DNA from: Marinomonas posidonica_A
GTDB taxonomy: Bacteria; Pseudomonadota; Gammaproteobacteria; Pseudomonadales; Marinomonadaceae
DNA: 64,000 nucleotides
Assembly (NCBI RefSeq): GCF_043643765.1
Contig: NZ_JBHZSP010000004.1
Coordinates: 1 to 64,000 of the forward strand
Direction of reading: 5' to 3'
Shown: positions 17,360-24,930 of the stretch, piece by piece
Numbering within the stretch: position 1 is the stretch's first letter
Layout of the letters: every line of letters begins with the position of its first letter
Program-made: the position numbers and the translations under genes
The notes under the pieces: generated by a model
Databases searched by the model: none
What the model saw: the letters and a program-made list of their open reading frames with translations, nothing else
What the model was told of the DNA's origin: nothing

Positions 17360-18562
17360 TTAGACGCTTGCGTTGATTCGATTGGCCAACAGACAGAACA
17401 ACACCCCAAAAACGCAGACTAAAAGCACCAAGCCAACAATGCCAGGTAAACCAAATACAGTCATTAAAGCCGCATAACTTGGCGGTCCAATGGTCGCCCC
17501 TAGATTACCAAACTGAGCCAGCAGCCCATACCCTTGAGCTTGCTCCGCTGGATTACGCGCCAATGTTGGAATCATCGCCAGTGATGCACCAGGAATCATC
17601 CCTAAGCACAACACCATTGCCCCAAGTAAAATCGCAAACAACCACGGTGTATGTGCTGCAGCCAACAAACTAACGCTAGCCAATGCCACACCAAGATAAG
17701 CCATGAAAGCCACCCGTTGTGGTCGCATCAAATACTGAGCAATGGCCCCAGCGAGAAAGGTGCCCCCCGTGCTTAACAAGGGAAGAATCACCAACATGCT
17801 TTTATGCAAGGTTTTGTCTTCAATGAGACTTGGCACATAAGTTAAAACGGACACTAGAGTGCAGGTATAAAACAAAAAGACCAAGCTTGGTAACAGCGCT
17901 CTTGGATTCTGATAGATGCGTAACATTTGTGCCAGTACACTGCCTTGATTCAGTGCCACAGGTGGCAGAACCAATACGGGATTATTTTTCAAAATTAATA
18001 ATAAAATCAAGCCCATGCCAGTGATCAAAAATCCGTGATTTAAGAACACTGCACTCAGTCCATGAGTATCTAAAATGTTCTTACCTAAGCCACCGCACAC
18101 GGCAAATGCCACACCAAAAAAGGTACCCCAAATCCCCATCGTTAAAGACTTATGTTTAGGAGCGCTTAATTTCGCAATTAAAGTGGGCGCGGCGACCACA
18201 ACACCCAACTGAGAAAAGCCTTCGAGCAAGCGGGTCACCAATAACACATTGAAAGGCGGCAACGTCGATTGGACAAACGACAAGACTCCACCTAATAGGA
18301 GCGCCCCGACTAGTACTCTCAAGTAGCCAAAGCGACTGGCGATCATGCCAGCTGATACACCAAAGATCAGTCCAGCAATACCCACCACAGAAAGCGACAT
18401 CCCTGTTAAGGTTGCACCTTGTTGATAGTGTGCCAACAAGGCATCAAAGGATACGGAAAACTTGGCAAACTGCATCGCAGCCGACACCCCTGCCACCCAC
18501 AACAAAATGACCTCTAACCACTGAGTTTTCGATACGGTAATGGGGGATTGGATCTTTGACAT
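17360..18562 (-). CDS. MFS transporter, substrate unknown
   Basis: Twelve-helix major facilitator of 400 residues. The first half has a helix 2-3 loop motif A in a reduced form (SAGMIASRFGYLRVLVG) and RLLEGFSQLGVVVAAPTLIAKL at helices 4-5, resembling the CynX/NimT-like or drug:proton branches; no closer assignment is possible. ATAGGAAATCG precedes the ATG. Downstream (lower coordinates) lies 188 bp of spacer before nothing but the divergent fusion gene's start. Not obviously in an operon: the upstream ribN gene is separated by 200 bp containing a stable hairpin. Confidence 0.75.
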   Translation of the reverse strand: MSKIQSPITVSKTQWLEVILLWVAGVSAAMQFAKFSVSFDALLAHYQQGATLTGMSLSVVGIAGLIFGVSAGMIASRFGYLRVLVGALLLGGVLSFVQSTLPPFNVLLVTRLLEGFSQLGVVVAAPTLIAKLSAPKHKSLTMGIWGTFFGVAFAVCGGLGKNILDTHGLSAVFLNHGFLITGMGLILLLILKNNPVLVLPPVALNQGSVLAQMLRIYQNPRALLPSLVFLFYTCTLVSVLTYVPSLIEDKTLHKSMLVILPLLSTGGTFLAGAIAQYLMRPQRVAFMAYLGVALASVSLLAAAHTPWLFAILLGAMVLCLGMIPGASLAMIPTLARNPAEQAQGYGLLAQFGNLGATIGPPSYAALMTVFGLPGIVGLVLLVCVFGVLFCLLANRINASV

Positions 18563-18708
18563 TCGATTTCCTATAAACAGAATCTGGGCAAATTGAAAAT
18601 AATTGACCCTTTAGGCAACATTTACCGCACTATTTTAGTTCAAAGCTAGAAAAAAAAGTCAGATGAGGCTAGCTCATTATTGCAAAAAATAAGGAAAGGT
18701 AAGTTATC

Positions 18709-18743
18709 GACGACATACTTCTCACACGACTGAGTACGTCGTC
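18709..18743. repeat. Stable hairpin downstream of ribN
   Basis: GACGACATACT (18709-18719) pairs with AGTACGTCGTC (18733-18743) with one mismatch and a 13-nt loop, 19 bp after the ribN stop. No T-run follows on the minus strand; it may stabilise or end the ribN transcript. Confidence 0.45.
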
Positions 18744-18761
18744 CACACTTGGCTACGTCAC

Positions 18762-19697
18762 TTAGACTCTTTGGGAAACTGCGTTCAACTCCGTCTTACG
18801 CAGCTCTTTCATACGTAAGCCAATGTTGCCCAAAATTAACATCAAGCCACCGATGATTTGATAAGCGGTTAAACCCATATCAAGGAATAGCCAATTGATG
18901 GCGGCGGCGAAGACAGGAAAAGACAGCTCGGCTAAGGTGGCAAGTTGTGCAGGAACAGTTTTTAGGCCTTGGTAATAGAACCACATGCCGATAAAACCGC
19001 TTAACAAGGCCATTAGAATCGCCAGGCCTAAATCTGAGAGCTGCATACTCACTAAGGTCTCTGTTTGTACTAACGCCAAGGGAGCCAACACCAATAAACC
19101 GGCCACAAAGCGCCCTGACATAATGGCATTCGCTGGCACATTTTTATGGGATAAATACTTACCACATACGGTTGCAGCACCCCAAGCCACGACAGCAATG
19201 AGGGTAAATCCGTAACCCTTTATGATGCTCAAACTATCATTTGAGTAATGCCATTGAGCATCGTCCAAATGGCGTAAGTCTGGCCACATCATTACAAAAC
19301 TGCCAAGTAAAATGACCATCGCCCACTGCACAAACTGCCCTTCAATTCGCTCTTTGAGAAACCAAAACGCCAGCATAATAGCCACAATTGGTTGCAGCTT
19401 TTGCAATAAGATCACTACAGTTGGATTTAGGTATTGAAAGGCCTCGGTAAAGGCCAACGTACCAATAGCAGAGCCAACACCACCAATAAAAAACAAACAA
19501 GATAAGCTCACCCGCGACAAATGCCGATAGACATGACGATAGCGCCACAACATGGGTGCAATAAAAATAACCAGCGTAAGGTGTTCAATTAGAACAATTT
19601 GCAGAGTGCTATAACCCGCGCCCAGTAAAGGGTAACGAATCAAGGTATCCAATGCCCACGTGAAGCACGCGATCATGATAAAAAATGTTCCTGCCAT
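18762..19697 (-). CDS. ribN: EamA-family riboflavin importer RibN
   Basis: Ten-helix drug/metabolite transporter of 311 residues made of two EamA repeats. EamA sequence alone does not define the substrate, but an FMN riboswitch directly precedes the gene on the same strand. EamA proteins under FMN riboswitches are the RibN riboflavin importers described in Rhizobium and Vibrio, hence the call. The ATG at 19697 (MAGTFFIMIACFTWALDT) is preceded by GGAG; longer in-frame starts would run into the terminator and riboswitch and were discarded. It acts in the inner membrane, supplying flavin when intracellular FMN is low. Confidence 0.85.
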   Translation of the reverse strand: MAGTFFIMIACFTWALDTLIRYPLLGAGYSTLQIVLIEHLTLVIFIAPMLWRYRHVYRHLSRVSLSCLFFIGGVGSAIGTLAFTEAFQYLNPTVVILLQKLQPIVAIMLAFWFLKERIEGQFVQWAMVILLGSFVMMWPDLRHLDDAQWHYSNDSLSIIKGYGFTLIAVVAWGAATVCGKYLSHKNVPANAIMSGRFVAGLLVLAPLALVQTETLVSMQLSDLGLAILMALLSGFIGMWFYYQGLKTVPAQLATLAELSFPVFAAAINWLFLDMGLTAYQIIGGLMLILGNIGLRMKELRKTELNAVSQRV

Positions 19698-19782
19698 CTT
19701 TGCTTTCTCCAAAAAATAAGATGCACAGGGGTGATGAAACGGACTACACCAAGTTGCACGCCCAGCAAGCACGCAACAGCAC

Positions 19783-19805
19783 AAAACCCTCCTATTAAGG
19801 AGGTT
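19783..19805 (-). terminator. Expression-platform terminator of the FMN riboswitch
   Basis: On the minus strand, CCTCCT (complement of 19798-19803) pairs with AGGAGG (complement of 19788-19793) around a TAAT loop, extended by flanking AA/TT, and ends in TTTT. It lies between aptamer and ribN, where an FMN-controlled attenuator is expected. Confidence 0.6.
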
Positions 19806-19820
19806 CTTTTGCCTTGGTCG

Positions 19821-19980
19821 ATCTTCTATCATCCGGACTGTAACCGTCGGCTCTGGAATCACACCAGATCTGCTGACCTTAAAAGCCCATTAATGGCATT
19901 CAAGCGCTCGCGGGCTGTTTGAAAGCTCATCACTTTCAAATTCACCGCCGGTGGGGAATTTCGCCCCGCCCCGAAGTTCG
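19821..19980 (-). promoter_or_regulatory. FMN riboswitch (RFN element)
   Basis: Read on the minus strand it begins CUUCGGGGCGGGGCGAAAUU and CCCCACCGGCGGUGA, and ends GCCGACGGUUACAGUCCGGA followed by UGAUAGAAGAU. All conserved blocks of the RFN element are present, with variable arms between. FMN binding should end transcription at the hairpin before ribN. A possible promoter (TTGCCT at 20032-20027, 17-bp spacer, TAAAGT at 20009-20004, minus strand) lies just upstream. The rest of the gap to rarD shows only AGGAGG at 20081-20086, which is not before a gene. Confidence 0.95.
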
Positions 19981-20175
19981 ATGTTTATGAAATTTACCTA
20001 CCAACTTTAACCTTATCACTCTAGATAGGCAATATAGCTTCGCTATGATTAAGGAAAGCTCTGACTATTTCATGCTTTATAGGAGGAATTCACAAAATAC
20101 AACTTTCAAGACTAGGGAAGTGCTTCATATTCCGCTACACTCGCCTCTCTATTAATAAGGATTTGGAATATCAAT

Positions 20176-21087
20176 ATGCCAACATCTTCAAAAAGCGGAC
20201 TCATGCTTGCCTTCACGGCGTTCTTTCTTTGGGCCATTGCGCCTATTTATTTTAAAGAAATGTCGTTTGTTCCAGCGCAAGAAATCCTTGCTCATCGCGT
20301 TATTTGGTCCTGTATTTTGGTCTTTGTACTGATCTTCCTACTGAGATACAGCAAAGCACTCAAAACCGCTTTGACATCGAAAAAAATCATCCTGTCGATG
20401 CTCGCTTCCACCTTATTAATTGGCTTGAATTGGGGAACCTTTATCTGGGCAGTACAAAATAATCAAATGCTCAGCGCCAGCTTAGGTTATTACATCAATC
20501 CTTTGATCAGCATTCTGTTAGGAGTCATATTTTTCAAAGAGAAACTGGACCCCATTAGAAAAATCGCCGTTGTCTTGTGCTTTTGTGCCGTAGTGTTTGA
20601 GGTGTTCCAATTTGGCTCTCTACCATGGGTAGCGCTCGTCTTAGCCGTCACATTCGGCATCTATGGCCTAATACGCAAAAAAGCCGCGGTCGACAGCTTT
20701 ACCGGTATGGCCATCGAAACCAGTTTCATGCTGCCCATTGCCATCATTTACCTGATTCTTAGCCCATCCCCAACCGCAAATTTACTGGAAAATACTGCCT
20801 CAGTAAATTGGTTATTGTTTATCTCAGGACCCGTGACTATGGTGCCATTGATGTGCTTTGCCGCCGCTGCAAACCGTGTCAGCATGACGACGTTAGGCTT
20901 CATGCAATACATTGGTCCAACAGGCATGTTTATCCTTGCGGTATTTGTGTATGACGAACCGCTCAGCACAGATAAACTCATTACCTTTGTTTTAATCTGG
21001 TCGGCTTTGGCCATGTTAATTTTTGACTCCATTCGCCGCCTACGTCACTCACGACGTAAGCCGATCCCGCCCGTTGAACCGATCTAA
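20176..21087 (+). CDS. rarD: RarD-type EamA transporter
   Basis: Inner-membrane permease of 303 residues with ten predicted helices. The opening (GLMLAFTAFFLWAIAPIYFK) and the LIGLNWGTFIWAVQNNQML, SASLGYYINPLISILLGVIF stretches are characteristic of RarD, a DMT-superfamily protein linked by name to chloramphenicol sensitivity in Pseudomonas; its true substrate is unknown. It is divergent from ribN and stands alone. A ribosome site (AATAAGGATT) lies upstream. A perfect 9-bp hairpin follows about 60 bp after its stop. Confidence 0.88.
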   Translation: MPTSSKSGLMLAFTAFFLWAIAPIYFKEMSFVPAQEILAHRVIWSCILVFVLIFLLRYSKALKTALTSKKIILSMLASTLLIGLNWGTFIWAVQNNQMLSASLGYYINPLISILLGVIFFKEKLDPIRKIAVVLCFCAVVFEVFQFGSLPWVALVLAVTFGIYGLIRKKAAVDSFTGMAIETSFMLPIAIIYLILSPSPTANLLENTASVNWLLFISGPVTMVPLMCFAAAANRVSMTTLGFMQYIGPTGMFILAVFVYDEPLSTDKLITFVLIWSALAMLIFDSIRRLRHSRRKPIPPVEPI

Positions 21088-21145
21088 AGTAAAAACTCGA
21101 TAGGCCGGTTTGCACTTGCCCTAGAAAGTAAAGTGTCAAGATTGC

Positions 21146-21178
21146 CCGCAGAGCGTCATTAACAAGGAAGCTCTGCGG
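21146..21178. repeat. Perfect 9-bp hairpin after rarD
   Basis: CCGCAGAGC (21146-21154) pairs with GCTCTGCGG (21170-21178). No T-run follows; it is likely a transcript-end or stability element for rarD. Confidence 0.5.
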
Positions 21179-21251
21179 TAACCTACATCCAACCCTGTGT
21201 ATTCTATGAAAAGCCCCTATTGTTGTTTGAACTAGACATAGGAAATACATC

Positions 21252-21951
21252 ATGACATCAATGTACAAAAAACCTTCGCGACCATTTTCTTTTCATTATC
21301 CGGTTTAGTGGTCATCTCAAGCTTTGCTTCAGCCATTCAGCATTTTTTGCAAGGTCAGAGCTTAACTCAAGTATTCATCAATATTATCAACGCCAACATC
21401 ATCGCCATTGCAGTATTCGAACTGGCTATGGTCATTAAGGAAGGTGCGAATAAGTCTACTAAGACTCAGTCTTTCAGAGAAATCGTCAAATAAGGCGCGA
21501 CTCTGAAGGAATGTAGGTACCTTTCAAAGAGTCGCAACGCAGTTGGACGTTTTCTCTGAAAGACCCGCAGGGCAAGGTCTAAAAGCCTGTATCCTTTGTT
21601 GAGCACCTCGACAATAGGCCAACTATTCACATTCGGTGCTCGCCTCGAATAACAGGCTTTTATCCACATGCTGAGGCAAGAGGACTTGTTCGCACCTTCC
21701 TTAACAAAGAGTATGGCAGTGGCAATGAGCACGACCTCATTGTGTTGCTGAGACGGACTTTGCCTCGGTTTATTGGTACGGTTTGCGTCGCTCTGTCATT
21801 AGAAGGCTTGATCATGGTGATTAAATACAGTCAATTAGATATGGTAGGCAATTTATATTACCCAGTTTTCATCGTTATTAGCGCAGGTATATTGCTGATT
21901 TGATTGGGTATTTTTTTGAAATATGCGCCTCGCGAAGGGTGGTTTTTTTGA
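21252..21951 (+). pseudogene. Small multi-helix membrane protein gene, broken by MITE and point lesions
   Basis: When repaired this reads as one membrane protein of about 140 residues. Three lesions are visible. (1) Start ATG at 21252 (AGGAAA upstream) goes out of frame at the A6 run at 21267-21272; one extra A would restore MTSMYKK-TFATIFFSLSGLV. (2) A 262-bp element sits between two TTAA copies; removing it and one TTAA fuses FELAMVI to NKEYGSGNEHDLIVLLRR in frame. (3) TGA at 21901 interrupts LLI-LGIFLKYAPREGWFF before the natural stop at 21949. Four hydrophobic segments are visible. I recall similar uncharacterised marine proteins, but no function. The gene is very probably dead. Confidence 0.85.
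21439..21700. mobile_element. IS5-type MITE (262 bp) with TTAA target duplication
   Basis: The terminal inverted repeats GGAAGGTGCGAATAAGTC (21439-21456) and GACTTGTTCGCACCTTCC (21683-21700) match over 17 of 18 positions and agree with the ends of IS5 as I know them. The element is flanked by TTAA (21435-21438 and 21701-21704), fitting the YTAR target of IS5. It encodes no transposase. Inside are two nested foldback modules: GTCTTTCAGAGAAA (21469-21482) with its complement at 21551-21564, enclosing GCGACTCT/AGAGTCGC; and AAAAGCCTGT (21581-21590) with 21652-21661, enclosing GAGCACC/GGTGCTC. Confidence 0.9.
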
Positions 21952-22034
21952 CCTTTTTTAGGGGCTAAATTTTTGTTTCTTTTTATCTCATTTAGCCCCA
22001 CAATCGCGATCTCTTTTGCCATTAAACAGTCTCT

Positions 22035-22841
22035 ATGAACATCATCTCTTTCGACGCGTTAAGAACGCTCCACTTACCGAATGTTCGCTACATAAAACCC
22101 GATGCCATGTACGATCATTTAGAAGAAATCAAACAAGCGGATTGGCTCTTGTTTCCACAGTATTGGCAATTAAATGCCTTAATCCATGGGCTTAAAAAGA
22201 GGATTTTTCCAAGCATTGCCTCTTATCAAATTGGACACGACAAGGTGGAAATGACACGGACCTTCCAAGCCGTCACACCACAACATCATCCAGAGACGTT
22301 GATTGCGGCTAATACGCCGTACGAAGCTGAAAAAATATGGCAAGACAAATTCACTCCTTTTGTGGCTAAAATTCCCCGTAGTAGCATGGGTAATGGGGTC
22401 TTTTTGATTGAAACTTATGCAGATTGGAAAGCTTATGTGGCGGTCACAGAGGTTCTTTATGTTCAAGAATATCTACCGATCGACAGAGACATGCGCATCA
22501 TTTGGGTGGGCGATAGAATCGTTAATGGCTATTGGCGTTTACAATCGGAAAGAGGGTTTCACAACAATATCAGCCAAGGTGGGCAAGTTGAAATTGCCTT
22601 GATCCCAAAAGAAGCGCAAGACTTAGTGTGCTATTTGGCTCAGCACCTTGGCATCAATCACGCTGGTTTTGACATCGCTATGGTTGGGTCTACGCCGTAT
22701 GTAATTGAGATAAATAGGATTTTTGGCAACCAAGGGGTAAAAGGTCTACAACATGACGTCAATAAAGAACTGCTAAGCTACCTCAATGAACAGCATCTTT
22801 TAAGCACCGTAAATTTGGTCACTCGAACCGATGCATCCTAG
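22035..22841 (+). CDS. RimK-like ATP-grasp protein
   Basis: A 268-residue cytoplasmic protein of the ATP-grasp fold. Recognisable elements: the ATP-clamping lysine region (FVAKIPRSSMGNGVFLIE), the adenine-contact segment VLYVQEYLPIDRDMRIIWVG, and the metal-binding end YVIEINRIFGNQGV. Family members ligate an amino acid or carboxylate to an acceptor by acyl-phosphate, as in RimK or lysine-biosynthesis LysX. The N-terminal pre-grasp domain is short. No neighbours suggest a substrate: the MITE-broken gene precedes it and a convergent small secreted protein follows 11 bp away. The exact reaction is unknown. Confidence 0.8.
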   Translation: MNIISFDALRTLHLPNVRYIKPDAMYDHLEEIKQADWLLFPQYWQLNALIHGLKKRIFPSIASYQIGHDKVEMTRTFQAVTPQHHPETLIAANTPYEAEKIWQDKFTPFVAKIPRSSMGNGVFLIETYADWKAYVAVTEVLYVQEYLPIDRDMRIIWVGDRIVNGYWRLQSERGFHNNISQGGQVEIALIPKEAQDLVCYLAQHLGINHAGFDIAMVGSTPYVIEINRIFGNQGVKGLQHDVNKELLSYLNEQHLLSTVNLVTRTDAS

Positions 22842-22852
22842 TGAAGATAGCG

Positions 22853-23308
22853 TCATTTTCCCATCAGGATTAAAGTATTCGCAATAGGCTGCGCAACTTG
22901 TGAATGTTCAGGTTTGGCTTTGACTAAACATTTTCTCAACGCCACAGAATAATCACTCGAAATTTTGTTAACACTATAGTGCTGACTGAGGTGCTTGATA
23001 AAGGTGTTTTTTTGACGATAGAAAAGATTCCACATCAGTTGCGCCTGAACTTTATTGCCTGCGTACATATCCAATAGTTTGGTCTTAATAACCGTATGCT
23101 TCAAATAGTATGCATAGAGGTTTAAGCCTTTGCGCATATCGTCGATTTGCGATTGAGAATACACCTCTACTTCAAGTGCAATTTTTTCATCGAGAAACTC
23201 CGTGAGCGCCAGGCAAGAGTTTATCTCATTCACTGACCCATTAGCTGATACGAAAACAGGTGAAAACAACAAACAAATAACAATAAGGCCCCGCTTACAG
23301 ATGTTCAT
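22853..23308 (-). CDS. Small exported protein of unknown function
   Basis: I do not recognise this 151-residue protein. The first 21 residues (MNICKRGLIVICLLFSPVFV, then SA) form a signal peptide, followed by a mostly helical, charged chain with two cysteines (CLALTEFL and RKCLVKAK) that could form a disulfide in the periplasm. The ATG at 23308 is preceded by AAAGGGAC; the in-frame upstream extension would destroy the signal peptide and was dropped. It converges with the ATP-grasp gene. Monocistronic. Confidence 0.65.
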   Translation of the reverse strand: MNICKRGLIVICLLFSPVFVSANGSVNEINSCLALTEFLDEKIALEVEVYSQSQIDDMRKGLNLYAYYLKHTVIKTKLLDMYAGNKVQAQLMWNLFYRQKNTFIKHLSQHYSVNKISSDYSVALRKCLVKAKPEHSQVAQPIANTLILMGK

Positions 23309-23558
23309 AGTATTGTCCCTTTTTATTATTATAGGAATAATAACTCGTACAACCACAGCTAAAGATTGACGGTCCCTAACCATCAGGCTAGTTTATAAAA
23401 TTAAACATTCCACACAATATGCTAATGAATATGACTGAAGTCAATCAAAATAAACAGAGGAATAAAACAGGGAAATGTCTCTCAGATAAAAGAGAGCCGA
23501 CTAATTCAAATAGAACAATTAGTTAATATGCTTTAACGCTTAACACCTTCTTTCTAAC

Positions 23559-23624
23559 TAATTTCAGGAGCATTTTTATTCAAGCGCTTAGGGTGCTTTT
23601 CCCAGCGAACTTTGACTTCAAACT
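23559..23624 (-). repeat. Left 66-bp direct repeat: displaced 3' end of the amphi-Trp gene
   Basis: Identical over all 66 bases to 30269-30334. On the minus strand it encodes the C-terminal stretch FEVKVRWEKHPKRLNK then NAPEI, followed here by S and a TAG stop, whereas the intact gene ends T-S-TAA. It is thus a complete alternative 3' end of the same gene, cut off from its 5' part. Confidence 0.9.
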
Positions 23625-23629
23625 AGTAC

Positions 23630-23649
23630 TTCGTATTCTTAAATACGAA
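23630..23649. promoter_or_regulatory. 20-bp palindrome upstream of the LacI gene
   Basis: TTCGTATT-CTTA-AATACGAA is perfectly symmetric in both arms, 73-92 bp before the regulator's ATG. Possible autoregulatory site; it differs from the operator in front of the transport operon. Confidence 0.35.
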
Positions 23650-23721
23650 CATTGAAACTAAGTCATGTAAACTACGAAAGTAAATAAAAGAACGACATTG
23701 ACCATTGAACAGAGCAAATTC

Positions 23722-24738
23722 ATGACTAAACATACAGCCACATCTGCTGATGTCGCGGCCCTAGCTGGCGTATCTCAATCTACTGTTTCACGTAGCTTCG
23801 ACTCGAATAGTCGAATTTCTGTGGCGACTCGGCAGCGTGTTTTTGCCGCCGCTGAACAGCTTGGCTATCAAATCAATAAAGCTGCGCAAACCATGATTAA
23901 AAAGCGTAGTGATCTTGTCGGTCTTGTCACAGCGGGATTGGAAGACCCCTTTCGTTCTGAATTCCTACATAAGCTGATCATCGAAGTACAAAACAGTGGG
24001 TTACGCCCTATGGTAATGGACGTGTCCAACCGAGAAACCATAGATGAAGACTTACATAGCTTGATGCAATATCAACTCAGCGGCGTCATTATCACCTCAG
24101 GAACCCCCAGTGAGAAGATAGGTAAAGCCTTTATCAAGCATGGAACACCTGTGGTGCTAGTTAATCGAACAGAGCACTCCGACGATGCAGACATTGTCAA
24201 TCTAGACAATGCAACGGCTGGAGAAATGGCTGCAAAAGCCTTAATTAAAGCGGGAAAAAAACAGCTTATCGTAGTGCGCGCCAAAAACCCAAGTTTCAGC
24301 AGCATCATGCGCGTAAAAGGCTTTTTAAATCATCTACAGCCTTATCTTCAAAACGGACAGATTCATGCAAATGAAGTCTTTTGTGATACAGGTAATTACG
24401 ACGGAGGTTATCACGTTGCCGAGCAAATACTGAACGCGACAAACCCAGCTGACGGTCTCTTTTTCTGTATGGATCATATTGCCTGTGGCTTCTTGGATGC
24501 GGCAAAGAAACGACTATCCACCAGTGAACTAATGTCTATTGGCATTATTGGCTGCGATGACGTTGCACTCGCACGCTACCAATCTTATGACCTTACGACT
24601 ATTAGACAGCCAGCCGCTGACATGGCAAAAGCCAGTGTACAAACCTTGCTTAATCGATTGAAATACCCTTCATCTGCTCTAAAAAAGCAGACGATCACTG
24701 CGGAACTTATCTACCGTTCTACTCTAGCTGCACACTAA
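23722..24738 (+). CDS. LacI-family repressor of the Afu-type operon
   Basis: 338 residues: an N-terminal LacI helix-turn-helix (ATSADVAALAGVSQSTVSRSFD), the hinge helix, and a periplasmic-binding-protein-like effector domain (SDLVGLVTAGLEDPF onward). Effectors of this family are normally sugars or sugar phosphates. It is followed 192 bp later on the same strand by an ABC transport operon whose leader contains a 26-bp palindrome centred on CG, the typical LacI operator geometry; this gene is the obvious candidate to bind it. ATG 23722 was preferred to an upstream TTG at 23698, although neither has a strong ribosome site. Confidence 0.87.
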   Translation: MTKHTATSADVAALAGVSQSTVSRSFDSNSRISVATRQRVFAAAEQLGYQINKAAQTMIKKRSDLVGLVTAGLEDPFRSEFLHKLIIEVQNSGLRPMVMDVSNRETIDEDLHSLMQYQLSGVIITSGTPSEKIGKAFIKHGTPVVLVNRTEHSDDADIVNLDNATAGEMAAKALIKAGKKQLIVVRAKNPSFSSIMRVKGFLNHLQPYLQNGQIHANEVFCDTGNYDGGYHVAEQILNATNPADGLFFCMDHIACGFLDAAKKRLSTSELMSIGIIGCDDVALARYQSYDLTTIRQPAADMAKASVQTLLNRLKYPSSALKKQTITAELIYRSTLAAH

Positions 24739-24877
24739 GAGACGTAATTCCCCCCATAAAGCAAATTAAATACATGGGGCATCTTATTACCTATTGACCT
24801 GAATAGAATTTTTATTCCAAATCGTTTTATTTTTGAAAATCACCTTTCACTATTAAGATTTGCCTAGTATGCTTACC

Positions 24878-24903
24878 TAGTTGTTCATACGTATGCACAA
24901 CTA
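24878..24903. promoter_or_regulatory. LacI-type operator before the ABC operon
   Basis: TAGTTGT-T-CATACGTATG-C-ACAACTA: 24 of 26 positions are symmetric around a central CG, as in LacI-family operators. It lies 28-53 bp before the binding-protein ATG, where it would block transcription. Confidence 0.65.
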
Positions 24904-24930
24904 TTAAAAACATCAGGAGGCAATATAAAA

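Larger units (their letters stand above)
23309..23721. other. Intergenic region holding a repeat copy and a palindrome
   Basis: Between the divergent small exported protein and the LacI regulator. The left 250 bp is A/T-rich with no gene. It then contains the left 66-bp direct repeat (23559-23624) and the palindrome TTCGTATT-CTTA-AATACGAA (23630-23649), each described separately. Nothing else is recognised. Confidence 0.6.

Noticed and set aside
19731..19922. Open reading frame over the region upstream of ribN
   Set aside because: It lies across the FMN riboswitch and its terminator on the opposite strand and has no ribosome site; the RNA element explains the sequence.
21439..21700. Structured insert considered as an integron attC site or small ncRNA gene
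   Set aside because: No RYYYAAC/GTTRRRY boxes; terminal inverted repeats and TTAA duplication make a MITE the better explanation.
22035..22841. ATP-grasp gene considered as part of the GAK system
   Set aside because: It is 8 kb from the operon, on the other strand, and a separate ATP-grasp gene with the expected overlaps is already in the GAK operon.
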